From: Alkalihalobacillus sp. LMS39
GTDB taxonomy: Bacteria; Bacillota; Bacilli; Bacillales; Bacillaceae_F
DNA: 64,000 bases
Reading direction: 5' to 3'
Assembly (NCBI RefSeq): GCF_022812285.1
Contig: NZ_CP093300.1
Coordinates: forward strand, 1,364,001 to 1,428,000
Positions 1 to 11,921 of the stretch are shown here, piece by piece; positions within the stretch are counted from its first letter, which is position 1, and every line of letters starts with the position of its first letter. Below the pieces are notes generated by a model. The model had not been told where the DNA came from and did not search any database. It saw nothing but the letters and a program-made list of their open reading frames with translations. A program made the translations under genes and the position numbers.

Positions 1-155
1 AATGGGCTGAAGAAATTCCACAAGTTAACTTTGGTCTACACACGTATGCTATTGAAGATATTCTTGTAGTAGAAATGCAAAATTACCTAAACGGAAAAGA
101 TATTGACCAAGCGTTACAAGATGCACAAACTCAAGCAGAAACACAAATTAAATAA
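1..155 (+). CDS. Extracellular sugar-binding protein of an ABC importer, C-terminal end only
   Basis: The window opens inside this gene. The readable last 50 codons (frame starting at base 3) end with NYLNGKDIDQALQDAQTQAE and TAA at 153-155. A helix of the type YLNGKDIDQALQDAQ is typical of the C-terminus of family 1 sugar-binding lipoproteins (MalE/MsmE type), which capture the sugar outside the cell and deliver it to the permease pair. The two permease genes that follow on the same strand support this. The N-terminal lipobox and the ligand site lie outside the window, so sugar specificity rests only on the downstream galactosidases. Confidence 0.75.
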   Translation, partial: WAEEIPQVNFGLHTYAIEDILVVEMQNYLNGKDIDQALQDAQTQAETQIK

Positions 156-186
156 TCACATCTTTGTAAGCGTTTGAATGAAAGGG

Positions 187-261
187 CTTGGAAACTCGCC
201 GGCTTTGCCTACTATCCATTTGGAGTCCGGCTACAAGCGAGTTTCCGAGTTTTTCTTTTTT
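187..261 (+). terminator. Terminator or attenuator between binding protein and permeases
   Basis: GGAAACTCGC (190-199) pairs perfectly with GCGAGTTTCC (236-245), extended by CTT/GAG, and a T-rich run follows. It would end most transcripts after the binding-protein gene, the usual way such operons make more binding protein than permease. Some read-through, or a promoter near 460-520, must serve the next genes. Confidence 0.75.
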
Positions 262-275
262 AGTTGAATAAGTTA

Positions 276-453
276 CGGACATCTGTTCCGCTATTTTAAA
301 GAAAAGAACAGTTTTAGAAAACGTTACGGACATTAGTTCCGTTATTTATGTCAAAACAGAGTGAAACAAAGCAAAAACTCAGAAATAACGGAACAGATGT
401 CCGTTAGATAATAAAATCTAGCATTTTAGCAGAAATAACGGAACGTATGTCCG
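276..453. repeat. Family A intergenic element, copy 1 (AABB)
   Basis: Four 15-bp units lie at 276, 327, 389 and 439. The first two read CGGACAT..GTTCCG and the last two are the reverse complement CGGAAC..ATGTCCG, so the whole element is a large imperfect inverted repeat. Unit spacing is 51, 62 and 50. Each unit is flanked by TTA or AATA(A/G). No ORF is supported in 262-535. See the matching copies near 11.3, 14.1-14.6, 35.1, 38.0 and 63.6 kb. Confidence 0.9.
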
Positions 454-535
454 TTACAGTTGCAGTAAACATAAAAAAGAAAGCTCGAAACGTTCATTGC
501 AACATTTCGGGTTTGCCAAAAAGGAGTGACTTCAA

Positions 536-1480
536 GTGGAAACAGCAAAATCAGTCCCGCAGCAATCTCCCCCAATGAAAGAAAAGAAACCAAACAAACT
601 GGGGAGAAGTCTTCGTTTTAAAAATGGAATTATCGGTTGGTCTTTTATATTACTTTCTGTTGTTTTAATCTCAATTTTTTATTTTTATCCAATGTTTTCA
701 GCGTTACTTTTATCGTTTCAATCCGGAACGGGGAGAAATTTGGAATATGTAGGTTTGGATAATTATTTTCGATTGTTTAGTGACCCTGTTTTTATAACGG
801 CGGTTAAAAATACAGTCATTTATTTAATCGTTCAAGTACCTGTGATGATTTTCCTCGCTCTTTTAGTTTCAGTATTATTAAATGATAAAAAGCTTATGGC
901 AAGAGGTTGGTTCCGGACAGCGATATTTTTACCGTGTGTTACGTCACTCGTTGCTTATTCTGTTATTTTCAAATATTTATTTGGAACAGATGGGCTCATT
1001 AATGTCATGCTTATGAACTTATCTTTTCTCGGGCAACCGGTTCAATGGTTAACCGATCCGTTTTGGGCTAAGGTCACGATTATTATTGCAATTACGTGGA
1101 GATGGACAGGATACAATATGATTTTCTATCTATCTTCTTTACAAAATATTGACCCTTCGATTTATGAAGCGGCTAAAATTGATGGGGCATCACCAATGCG
1201 ACAGTTTTTTACGATTACCATTCCGATGCTAAAACCAATTATTTTATTCACATCGATTACTTCAACTATCGGAACACTTCAGCTCTTTGATGAAGTTATG
1301 AATATAACAGGTGGAGGACCTGGTAATTCAACATTAACGATTTCGCAATACATTTATAATTTATCGTTTAAATATACACCAGACTTTGGATATGCAGCGA
1401 CTGTATCGTATGCCATCGTCGTGTTAATCGTATTCTTCTCAATATTACAGTTCAGAGCGGCGGGTGATAAAAATGCATAA
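536..1480 (+). CDS. Sugar ABC transporter permease, MalF/LacF type
   Basis: A 314-residue inner-membrane permease of a carbohydrate importer. The start is GTG at 536, nine bases after AAGGAG (521-526). A charged cytosolic N-terminus of about 30 residues precedes six predicted membrane spans. The conserved cytoplasmic EAA loop is visible as YEAAKIDGASPMRQFFTITIP (about residues 202-222); it docks on the ATPase. The C-terminal part carries GGGPGNSTLTISQYIY, typical of MalF/UgpA-type subunits. The next permease gene overlaps its end, so the two are translationally coupled. No ATP-binding subunit is encoded nearby, so a shared MsmX-like ATPase elsewhere is inferred. Specificity for alpha/beta-galactosides is inferred from the neighbours. 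Confidence 0.9.
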   Translation: METAKSVPQQSPPMKEKKPNKLGRSLRFKNGIIGWSFILLSVVLISIFYFYPMFSALLLSFQSGTGRNLEYVGLDNYFRLFSDPVFITAVKNTVIYLIVQVPVMIFLALLVSVLLNDKKLMARGWFRTAIFLPCVTSLVAYSVIFKYLFGTDGLINVMLMNLSFLGQPVQWLTDPFWAKVTIIIAITWRWTGYNMIFYLSSLQNIDPSIYEAAKIDGASPMRQFFTITIPMLKPIILFTSITSTIGTLQLFDEVMNITGGGPGNSTLTISQYIYNLSFKYTPDFGYAATVSYAIVVLIVFFSILQFRAAGDKNA

Positions 1481-2300
1481 AGTAAAGCGGTTTTTTATCT
1501 ATTTAATTTTATCTATCATCTCGATTGTTTCGATTTTTCCGTTCTTTTGGATGATTATTAGTGCAACGAATAAATCAGTTGATGTCACACGGGGACGTTT
1601 ACTACCTGGATCGCATTTATGGGAAAACTTTCAAAATTTATTAGAAACCGTGAATCTTGTTCCGGCATTAATGAATTCAGCAAAAATATCGATTGCTACG
1701 ACGGTTCTGTCGTTGCTTATCGCGTCACTTGCTGGTTATGGCTTTGAAATTTATCGCAGTAAAGCAAAGGATGTTGTGTTTAACATTTTGCTTTTATCAA
1801 TGATGATTCCTTTTGCCGCCTTAATGGTTCCGTTATTTAGAATGTTTGGTTCAATGTCACAATACCTTCCGTTTATCGGAGTTGATACGATTCCAGCGGT
1901 GATTTTACCAACGATTACGACCGCCTTTCTCATCTTTTTCTTCCGGCAATCTACAAAAATGTTTCCAAAGGAATTGCTTGAAGCAGGTCGAATTGATGGG
2001 TTAACAGAACTTGGTGTGTTCATTCGAATTTATATCCCAACAATGAAAACAACGTATGCAGCAGCAGCTATTATTACGTTTATGGCGAGCTGGAACAACT
2101 ACTTGTGGCCACTCGTTATCCTTCAATCGCCAGAAAATCAAACGATTCCGTTATTAATTTCGAACTTAGGCTCTAGTTATACGCCAGATTACGGGATGAT
2201 TATGCTTGCCATTGTTATCGCAACATTACCAACAGCCCTAGTATTCTTCTTAATGCAAAAGCATTTTGTTGCAGGAATGATGGGTTCAGTTAAAGGATAA
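1473..2300 (+). CDS. Sugar ABC transporter permease, MalG/LacG type
   Basis: Second membrane subunit of the importer, 275 residues with this start. ATG at 1473 is preferred because GGGTGA lies just upstream; an in-frame GTG at 1464 would add three residues. The protein has six predicted spans and the EAA loop LLEAGRIDGLTELGVFIRIY in its second half, then an ASWNNYLWPLVIL segment characteristic of MalG-type permeases. It overlaps the end of the first permease by 8 bp and is followed 23 bp later by the beta-galactosidase gene, so transport and hydrolysis are probably one transcript. The partner binding protein is the truncated gene at the left edge. Confidence 0.9.
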   Translation: MHKVKRFFIYLILSIISIVSIFPFFWMIISATNKSVDVTRGRLLPGSHLWENFQNLLETVNLVPALMNSAKISIATTVLSLLIASLAGYGFEIYRSKAKDVVFNILLLSMMIPFAALMVPLFRMFGSMSQYLPFIGVDTIPAVILPTITTAFLIFFFRQSTKMFPKELLEAGRIDGLTELGVFIRIYIPTMKTTYAAAAIITFMASWNNYLWPLVILQSPENQTIPLLISNLGSSYTPDYGMIMLAIVIATLPTALVFFLMQKHFVAGMMGSVKG

Positions 2301-2320
2301 TTTGTAAAAAGAGAGGTTGA

Positions 2321-5383
<3,063 letters not shown>

Positions 5384-5390
5384 TAAAAGA

Positions 5391-5423
5391 GTGCCAAAAG
5401 GTCTAGTTATGACCTTTTGGCAC
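5391..5423 (+). terminator. Perfect 13-bp hairpin between the two galactosidase genes
   Basis: GTGCCAAAAGGTC (5391-5403) pairs perfectly with GACCTTTTGGCAC (5411-5423) around a 7-base loop. The following sequence is only moderately T-rich (ATTACTTGTTTTT), so it may be a leaky terminator or an mRNA-stabilising stem inside the operon. Confidence 0.6.
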
Positions 5424-5452
5424 ATTACTTGTTTTTACTATAGGAGGTTATT

Positions 5453-7639
5453 ATGGCTATAACATTTGATCAATCAACAAAAACATTTCATTTAACAGCA
5501 AAAGATACTAGTTATATTTTTCAAATTATTCGAGATGGCTACTTGAGTCATTTATACTGGGGGAAAAAAGTAAACGAGTATAATCATTCAAATGAACTTC
5601 GATTTGTTAACCGTTCATTTTCTGCTAATCCTGTAGCCGATGATCTCACTTTTTCTTTAGATACGCTTCCTCAGGAATACCCATCTTTCGGTCATTCGGA
5701 CTATCGCAATCCTGCATTTCAAATTCAATTAGAGAATGGCTCAACAGTTACAGATTTACGGTATGAGTCACATGAAATTTTCAAAGGAAAAAAAGCATTA
5801 GAAGGATTACCTGCTACATATGTAGAGGATGAAAATGAGGCAGAAACGATAGAAATTACGTTAAAAGATGAAGTAATAAATGTAAAAGTTGTTTTAAGTT
5901 ATACAGTATTCGAAAATTTTGATGCGATTACGAGGTCGGTTCGTTTCATCAATGATGGTAACGAGCACTTGAAACTATTAAAAGTTTCAAGTGCTAATGT
6001 AGATTTCCGACAGTCAGATTTTGACTTAATCAGTTTGCCGGGAGCATGGGGAAGAGAGCGTTATGTAGCGAGAACAGGATTACGCCCGGGTATGCAATCA
6101 ATAGAAAGTCGACGTGGGGCTAGTAGTCACCAACAAAATCCGTTTATGGCGCTTGTAGAAAAAAACACAAATGAAGAATATGGTGAAGTGTTTGCGTTTA
6201 GTTTTGTTTATAGTGGAAATTTCTTAAGCTCTGTTGAAGTTGACCAGTTTGGCTATTCGCGTGCCACAGTCGGCATTAATCCGTTTGATTTTTCATGGCT
6301 ACTTGAACCAGGAGCGTCGTTCCAAGCGCCAGAAGTTGTCATGGTTTACTCAGCAAATGGATTAGGTGCGATGTCACATACATTCCACGGGTTATATCGA
6401 ACACGTTTATGTCGAGGCGAGTTCCGCGACAAAATCAGACCGATTTTAATTAATAACTGGGAAGCGACGTATTTTAATTTTAATGAAGAAAAAATACGAG
6501 AAATTGCTCTCTGTGGTAAAAATCTAGGGATGGAATTATTTGTATTAGATGATGGCTGGTTTGGCAAACGTGATAACGATACAACATCATTAGGAGATTG
6601 GTTCGTTGATGAAAGAAAACTCCCAAATGGGTTACAGTCATTAGCTGATCAAATTCGAGAGACAGGGATGGAGTTTGGATTATGGTTTGAGCCTGAAATG
6701 ATATCAGTTGAAAGTGATTTGTATCGGGAGCATCCAGATTGGTGTATCCATGTTCCAAACCGAAGACGTTCTGAAAGCAGACAACAATTAATTTTAGATT
6801 TCTCCCGTACCGAAGTGTGTGATGAAATCATTGCTCGCGTTTCCGCTATTCTTGAAGCGGCACCAATTACGTATGTAAAATGGGATATGAACCGTCATAT
6901 GTCAGAGGTTGGCTCAGCGGGATTACCACCTGAACGTCAAAGAGAAACAGCACATCGTTATATGCTAGGTGTATATCGCGTCATGAATGAAATTACAACA
7001 AAGTTTCCTCATATTTTGTTTGAAAGCTGCTCTGGTGGTGGAGGTCGTTTTGACCCAGGCATTCTTTATTATATGCCACAAACATGGACGAGTGATAACA
7101 CTGATGCGATTTCAAGATTGAAAATCCAGTATGGCACAAGCTTTGTTTATCCAACAAGTTCAATGGGGGCACATGTTTCCGCTGTTCCAAATCATCAAGT
7201 GGAACGAATCACATCACTTGAAATTAGAGGACATGTGGCGATGTCAGGCAATTTTGGTTATGAACTAGATGTGACAGAGATGTCTCAAGAAGAACAACAG
7301 ACCGTTTCGGAACAAGTTGAGTTTTATAAGCAAATTAGACCCGTTATTCAATTTGGACAGTTTTACCGTTTGTTTAATCCATTTGAATCGAATCATACGG
7401 CTTGGATGTCAGTGTCTGAAGACCAATCTGAAGCTGTCGTAACCTATGTAAAAGTGTTAGCAGAACCGAGTGATGCATTAATAAAAGTTCGTTTAAAAGG
7501 TTTAAACCCTTCAAAAAAATATAAAATTGAGGCAATAGGAAAAAGCTTTTATGGCGATGAATTAATGAATGTCGGCATTAATGTTCCATTAATGAATGGA
7601 GACTTCAGAAGCTTCATGTGGCATGTAAAAGCCGAATAG
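5453..7639 (+). CDS. Alpha-galactosidase, glycoside hydrolase family 36
   Basis: A 728-residue retaining alpha-galactosidase acting on melibiose, raffinose-type sugars and galactomannan side chains, probably cytoplasmic since no signal peptide is seen. The N-terminal beta-supersandwich (to about 330) precedes the catalytic barrel. The nucleophile is Asp478 in KWDMNRH and the acid/base Asp548 in TSDNTDA; these positions and the length agree with the well-studied Geobacillus stearothermophilus enzymes (AgaN/AgaA type). The WFGKRDNDTTSLGDW segment is also typical of the family. AGGAGG precedes ATG 5453. Together with lacZ it lets imported alpha- and beta-linked galactosides be cleaved to hexoses; Leloir or tagatose genes are not in the window. 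Confidence 0.96.
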   Translation: MAITFDQSTKTFHLTAKDTSYIFQIIRDGYLSHLYWGKKVNEYNHSNELRFVNRSFSANPVADDLTFSLDTLPQEYPSFGHSDYRNPAFQIQLENGSTVTDLRYESHEIFKGKKALEGLPATYVEDENEAETIEITLKDEVINVKVVLSYTVFENFDAITRSVRFINDGNEHLKLLKVSSANVDFRQSDFDLISLPGAWGRERYVARTGLRPGMQSIESRRGASSHQQNPFMALVEKNTNEEYGEVFAFSFVYSGNFLSSVEVDQFGYSRATVGINPFDFSWLLEPGASFQAPEVVMVYSANGLGAMSHTFHGLYRTRLCRGEFRDKIRPILINNWEATYFNFNEEKIREIALCGKNLGMELFVLDDGWFGKRDNDTTSLGDWFVDERKLPNGLQSLADQIRETGMEFGLWFEPEMISVESDLYREHPDWCIHVPNRRRSESRQQLILDFSRTEVCDEIIARVSAILEAAPITYVKWDMNRHMSEVGSAGLPPERQRETAHRYMLGVYRVMNEITTKFPHILFESCSGGGGRFDPGILYYMPQTWTSDNTDAISRLKIQYGTSFVYPTSSMGAHVSAVPNHQVERITSLEIRGHVAMSGNFGYELDVTEMSQEEQQTVSEQVEFYKQIRPVIQFGQFYRLFNPFESNHTAWMSVSEDQSEAVVTYVKVLAEPSDALIKVRLKGLNPSKKYKIEAIGKSFYGDELMNVGINVPLMNGDFRSFMWHVKAE

Positions 7640-7762
7640 GTGACAATTTGAATAAACTTGAAATTGTAACATAGTTGTTTTCTATGTTGAAATGATTTAT
7701 GATCAGTTCAACATACGCTCTAACGAAAGAGGAAGAAAAGAACGTTGAATGGTTGCTTGTTG

Positions 7763-7804
7763 GACCTCTACCATTGGTATTTCACCTCTTGGTAGAGGTC
7801 TTTT
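7763..7804 (+). terminator. Terminator of the galactoside operon
   Basis: GACCTCTACCA (7763-7773) pairs with TGGTAGAGGTC (7790-7800), followed by TTTT. Confidence 0.85.
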
Positions 7805-7812
7805 GATTTAAA

Positions 7813-7990
7813 GATAAGAAAGCATAAAAATTTTAGTATAGCAGTGAGGCTTTGAAAGCTTATTCTAGAAGAGCGAAGGCTGCGCACCTGCGCGTTTCAC
7901 CCCAAGAAGAGCACTTGGGGTTCACTGTCAAAAGCGGGCAGGGCTCCGCTCTTCGCTTGAAACGAAAAGACGCTCCGCGTTTTTCTTATC
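7813..7990. repeat. Family B MITE-like element, copy 1 (full length)
   Basis: About 178 bp bounded by GATAAGAAA at the left and TTTTTCTTATC at the right, which are inverted repeats. Inside are AGCGAAG/CTTCGCT long-range arms, a GCGCA-CC-TGCGC hairpin, a CCCCAAG/CTTGGGG hairpin, and a 3' GACGC-TCC-GCG(T)5 terminator-like stem. No ORF. The right end directly precedes the ribosome site of the next gene. It is the reference copy for the relatives near 11.6, 23.6, 45.6, 50.3 and 63.4 kb. Confidence 0.85.
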
Positions 7991-8003
7991 GGAGGGGTAT
8001 AAC

Positions 8004-9128
8004 ATGGCGGAACATAAAGTGTTGCAAATGATTATTCGTCTATTCATTGTTGTTGCGTTATTCATTATTGGATTGGTTGCTTTTTACTATGTTGTTTGGC
8101 TTACATATCCTTTCATCATTGCCGGTATGATTGCTTTTTTGCTTAATCCGGTTGCTAATTTTCTTGAGAGAAAAGCGAGGTTTCCAAGAACATTAGCTGT
8201 TCTTTCGGGAATTTTATTTTTGTTTGGGTTAGTCGGTAGTGCTATAACTCTTCTTATTATCAAACTCATTGATGGCTTTCATTATTTGTCTCAGCTTGTC
8301 CCAAAACATATTGAAACGATTTCAATTCATATCCAAACGTATGTAAATGAACAGGTATTACCACTGTGGGGACGGGCCATTGGGTTAATCGATGAATTAG
8401 ATGAAACTCAACGTGATGCTGTTGGCAACAGCATTCAACAGTTAGGAGGCCAATTTGCGACTTTATTAGCAAACGCTGGACAAGCGATCGCTAACAGCTT
8501 GTCCCATTTTATAGGGGCTTTGCCGATTACATTAACAGTTGTTGTGTTTATTATTCTTGCTTTATATTTTATGAGTAAGGACTGGAATGACTTAACGAAG
8601 GCAGTGAAGGACAAACTCCCGACAAAAGCGTTAAAACAAATGAGCGATATTTTTAAAGATTTAAAATCAAAGCTGTTTGGATTTGTTCGTGCTCAGTTTA
8701 TTCTCATCAGTATGACTGCGGTTGTTAACTTTATCGGTTTGCTTATTTTAAATGTTGAACAGGCTTTGACAATCGCATTAATTCTTGGTGTTGTTGATTT
8801 ATTACCTTATCTTGGAACAGGTCTTATTCTCGTACCATGGGGCATTTATAGTATTGTGACGGGAAATCTATTCCTTGGTTTTGGCTTGTTGATTTTATAT
8901 GGATTAACGGTGACGCTAAGGCAAGTAGCTGAACCGAAAGTCCTTTCTTCTAGCTTAGGCTTAAATCCCTTAACGACACTCATTTCATTATTTGTTGGAT
9001 TACAATTATTCGGATTTATCGGGTTGTTTATAGGACCAGTTCTCTTAATCTTATTCCTTTCTTTATATAAAGCAAAAGTGTTTGATGGAATCTGGATGTT
9101 TATTAAAGGAAACAGTCAGGTAAAATGA
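8004..9128 (+). CDS. AI-2E family (UPF0118/PerM-like) membrane transporter
   Basis: A 374-residue polytopic membrane protein of the AI-2E/UPF0118 superfamily. N-terminal hydrophobic spans (about 10-30, 32-48, 62-85) are followed by a largely soluble helical region (90-165), then further spans. The C-terminal motif DLLPYLGTGLILVPWGIYSI and the PKVLSSSLGLNPLTTLISLF...GLFIGPVLL region are characteristic of the family. Members include autoinducer-2 exporters and ion/proton antiporters; the real substrate cannot be read here. ATG 8004 follows CGGAGGGG. It lies 34 bp upstream of cls on the same strand and is probably cotranscribed, which hints at an envelope role (inference). Confidence 0.88.
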   Translation: MAEHKVLQMIIRLFIVVALFIIGLVAFYYVVWLTYPFIIAGMIAFLLNPVANFLERKARFPRTLAVLSGILFLFGLVGSAITLLIIKLIDGFHYLSQLVPKHIETISIHIQTYVNEQVLPLWGRAIGLIDELDETQRDAVGNSIQQLGGQFATLLANAGQAIANSLSHFIGALPITLTVVVFIILALYFMSKDWNDLTKAVKDKLPTKALKQMSDIFKDLKSKLFGFVRAQFILISMTAVVNFIGLLILNVEQALTIALILGVVDLLPYLGTGLILVPWGIYSIVTGNLFLGFGLLILYGLTVTLRQVAEPKVLSSSLGLNPLTTLISLFVGLQLFGFIGLFIGPVLLILFLSLYKAKVFDGIWMFIKGNSQVK

Positions 9129-9162
9129 TAAGGGAGCTAGCGAAAAGAGGAGTTTATTTTTT

Positions 9163-10614
9163 ATGGAAATGAGCAGTTTAATTGCGGTTAGTGTTTCAAT
9201 TATCATTATTATTAATATTTTATTTGCTATCGTTCTTGTTTTTATTGAACGACGAGATATTGGCTCAACTTGGGCATGGTTAATGGTTATTTATTTTCTT
9301 CCAGTTTTCGGGTTTTTCATTTACATTTTTTTAGGGCGACGGTTAAAACGAAAAAACTTTTATAATATGTCACAAGAAGAACAAGATTATTTGAAATCAA
9401 CCGTCGCTAACCAAAGGGAACAATTAGCGAATGGGGAATTTCCTCATGCGATCATTCAAAAGTATAAAAATTCAATAAAAATGAATTTAACATCTGCTAA
9501 TGCATTAATGACTTTAAATAATGATATTGATATTTTTACAGATGGTAAAGAAAAGTTTAATCAATTGTTTGTGGATATTAGAAATGCAAAAAAAGAAATC
9601 AATATAGAGTACTATATTATTCGGCGAGATGGGTTAGGAAGACAATTAAGAGATGAACTAACAAAGAAAGCAAAAGAAGGCGTAAAGGTACGTTTGCTTT
9701 ATGATGGATTTGGCTCAAGAACGTTGTCTGCACGTTTTTTCAAGGAACTTCAGGCTAATGGAGGGGAAGTAGGCGTGTTTTTCCCTTCGTTTCTCAAGCT
9801 TGTCAATTTTCGGATCAATAATCGAAATCACCGGAAACTTTGTATTATTGATGGACAATTAGCTTATATCGGTGGATTTAATGTCGGAGACGAATACTTA
9901 GGACTACATAAAAAATATGGATATTGGCGTGATACCCATTTCCGAGTAAAAGGAGATGCGGTTGCCCATATTCAAGGGCGCTTTTTGCTAGATTGGAAAC
10001 AAGCAACAAAGCAGCAAACAAAAAATACGAGGATATTTTCTTATCCGACCGAACAACATACGGGACATAGTGTCGTCCAAATCGTTGCGGGAGGACCGAG
10101 TTCACGTACTCAACACTTGAAAAATATGTATGTAAAGCTAATCATCTCAGCAAAGAAAGAAATCTTTATACAATCTCCTTATTTTATTCCTGATTCTAGC
10201 TTTATGGATGCTTGTAAAATGGCATTGCTTTCAGGTGTAAAAGTCCGCATTATGATTCCAAATAAACCAGATCATCCTTTTGTATATTGGGCAACGTGGT
10301 CTTATGTTGGTGAGCTTTTAAGTTATGGCGCAGAAATCTACTTATACGAAAAAGGATTTTTGCATGCAAAAACAATGGTTGTCGATAACGAAGTCGCAAC
10401 AGTAGGAACAACAAATATCGATATGCGTAGTTTTCAACTTAATTTTGAAGTAAATGCCACAGTGTATGATGAAACAGTGGCAACACGTCTAAAGCATATT
10501 TTTTGGCAAGATATCGAAGAGTGTAGTGAACTGACTGTTGAGCGATATATGAAAAGGTCAACAGTAATAAAATGTAAAGAATCCATTTCTCGATTGTTGT
10601 CTCCGATATTATAA
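9163..10614 (+). CDS. cls: Cardiolipin synthase
   Basis: A 483-residue membrane phospholipase-D superfamily enzyme that condenses two phosphatidylglycerol molecules into cardiolipin. Two N-terminal membrane spans (about 5-28 and 36-57) precede two PLD domains. The catalytic HKD motifs are HRKLCIIDGQLAYIGG (His223) and HAKTMVVDNEVATVGT (His401). The length matches Bacillus Cls/YwnE proteins (about 480). The start is ATG 9163 after AAGAGGAG; an in-frame ATG two codons later is possible. It follows the AI-2E family gene closely and precedes the SRAP gene by about 20-30 bp. Confidence 0.95.
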   Translation: MEMSSLIAVSVSIIIIINILFAIVLVFIERRDIGSTWAWLMVIYFLPVFGFFIYIFLGRRLKRKNFYNMSQEEQDYLKSTVANQREQLANGEFPHAIIQKYKNSIKMNLTSANALMTLNNDIDIFTDGKEKFNQLFVDIRNAKKEINIEYYIIRRDGLGRQLRDELTKKAKEGVKVRLLYDGFGSRTLSARFFKELQANGGEVGVFFPSFLKLVNFRINNRNHRKLCIIDGQLAYIGGFNVGDEYLGLHKKYGYWRDTHFRVKGDAVAHIQGRFLLDWKQATKQQTKNTRIFSYPTEQHTGHSVVQIVAGGPSSRTQHLKNMYVKLIISAKKEIFIQSPYFIPDSSFMDACKMALLSGVKVRIMIPNKPDHPFVYWATWSYVGELLSYGAEIYLYEKGFLHAKTMVVDNEVATVGTTNIDMRSFQLNFEVNATVYDETVATRLKHIFWQDIEECSELTVERYMKRSTVIKCKESISRLLSPIL

Positions 10615-10644
10615 GTTTGTTGAAGAGGACGGTGTATGTATACA

Positions 10645-11301
10645 ATGTGCGGTCGATTTACATTAGCAACACCATTGGAATTAGTTGAGCAAATGCTTCA
10701 AATCGAAATAGCGGAATATGAGCCGCGCTATAATATTGCCCCATCTCAACCTGTGTTAAGCATTATTTCCGATGGGGAAAAGAGAAGGGCAGGCTATTTA
10801 CAGTGGGGGCTTGTTCCGTCTTGGGTAAAAGATCCAAAAATTGGATATAAGATGATAAATGCCAGGGGAGAAACCGTCCACGAAAAGCCAGCATTTAAAC
10901 GGTTGTTGTCAAGACGCCGTTGTTTAATCGTTGCCGATGGTTTTTATGAGTGGAAACGGATCGGAGAAGAAAAGCGACCATATCGGATAACGGTAAATGA
11001 TTCGGTTTTTACATTAGCGGGATTATGGGACCGGTGGAGACATGAAGATGAGGAAATCGTTTCATGTACAATTATTACGACAAAACCAAATGAACTAATG
11101 AGTGACATTCACGACCGGATGCCTGTGATTGTGGCAGAAGAGGATAGAGAGACGTGGTTAAATCCGACGATTAATGACCCGCAGTCTATTTTATCGATCA
11201 TTAAACCATACTCGGCAAAATCGATGCATGCTTATGAAGTATCACCACTCGTGAATAACCCACGGCATAATGATGTTGAGTGTATACGCTCTTTAGCGTA
11301 A
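10645..11301 (+). CDS. SOS response-associated peptidase (SRAP/YedK/HMCES family)
   Basis: A 218-residue SRAP protein, which covalently caps abasic sites in single-stranded DNA. The start at ATG 10645 is chosen because the next codon is the invariant catalytic Cys2 (MCGRFTLATP), which must be N-terminal after Met removal. An in-frame ATG at 10636 has a better-placed ribosome site (GAAGAGGA) but would bury the Cys as residue 5. Other family residues are present: Asn in MINARGET, Glu in DGFYEWKR and His in DIHDRMPVI. Family members usually are SOS-regulated or sit alone; no LexA box was recognised here. It closes the cluster with cls. Confidence 0.92.
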   Translation: MCGRFTLATPLELVEQMLQIEIAEYEPRYNIAPSQPVLSIISDGEKRRAGYLQWGLVPSWVKDPKIGYKMINARGETVHEKPAFKRLLSRRRCLIVADGFYEWKRIGEEKRPYRITVNDSVFTLAGLWDRWRHEDEEIVSCTIITTKPNELMSDIHDRMPVIVAEEDRETWLNPTINDPQSILSIIKPYSAKSMHAYEVSPLVNNPRHNDVECIRSLA

Positions 11302-11333
11302 GATGTTTGTCTGGAAGTGTGATAGGCGGGGTT

Positions 11334-11512
11334 CGGACATGGATTCCGCTATTTTATAAAAAGTGAGCCTTTTTTAAATTCTTACGGACATCGTTTCCGT
11401 TATTCTACGAAAACAGAAACGGTAAAACACTTTTTTCCGTAGTTAACGGAACAGCTGTCCGGTAGCAGCTGGCAACCATTGATTTTTTAATAAATAGCGG
11501 AACGAATGTCCG
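11334..11512. repeat. Family A intergenic element, copy 2 (AABB)
   Basis: 15-bp units at 11334, 11385, 11447 and 11498 (spacing 51, 62, 51), the first two in CGGACAT..TTCCG and the last two in CGGAAC..TGTCCG orientation. It lies immediately downstream of the SRAP gene. The linkers differ from those of copy 1 while the spacing is kept. Confidence 0.9.
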
Positions 11513-11537
11513 TATGAATTTATGTATACTGTGTGAG

Positions 11538-11559
11538 GCACCTGTTTAGGTGCTTTTTT
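11538..11559 (+). terminator. Short terminator
   Basis: GCACCT-GTTT-AGGTGC followed by six T. It probably ends the 8-11.3 kb transcript after it passes through the repeat element. Confidence 0.75.
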
Positions 11560-11576
11560 GGACATATATGAATGGA

Positions 11577-11632
11577 GAATTTTGGTATAGCAGTGAAGCT
11601 TTGAAACGAAAAGACGCTCCCGCGTTTTTCTT
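11577..11632. repeat. Family B element, internal-deletion derivative
   Basis: GAATTTTGGTATAGCAGTG and TTTTTCTT ends of the family flank a collapsed middle. The left part up to CTTTGAAA is joined directly to the right part CGAAAAGACGCTC. The join falls in TTGAAA, which occurs at both edges of the missing segment in full copies. Confidence 0.75.
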
Positions 11633-11636
11633 AAAA

Positions 11637-11793
11637 GATAAGAAAGTATAGAAATTTTGGTATAGCAGTGAGGCTTTGAAAGCTTACTCTAGAAGAGCGA
11701 AGGCTGCGCACCTGCGCGTTTCACCCCAAGAAGAGCACTTGGGGTTCACTGTCAAAAGCGGGCAGGGCTCCGCTCTTCGCTTGAAAGAAATAA
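11637..11793. repeat. Family B element, copy 2 (right end lost)
   Basis: Begins GATAAGAAAG and follows copy 1 almost base for base to CGCTCTTCGCTTGAAAG, then diverges, so the terminal GACGC/GCGT stem and right inverted repeat are missing. It sits in tandem with the deletion derivative just upstream. Confidence 0.82.
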
Positions 11794-11921
11794 ATAGGGA
11801 AATATTAACAGAGAAATAAAGTAGGAAGGACCCTTGGATAATACAACTATCTCTAATAAAATAGAAAAAGTGTTGTTTTCTATGGAAAAACAAAGAATAG
11901 CGTTTATAACGGAGGGTAAGG

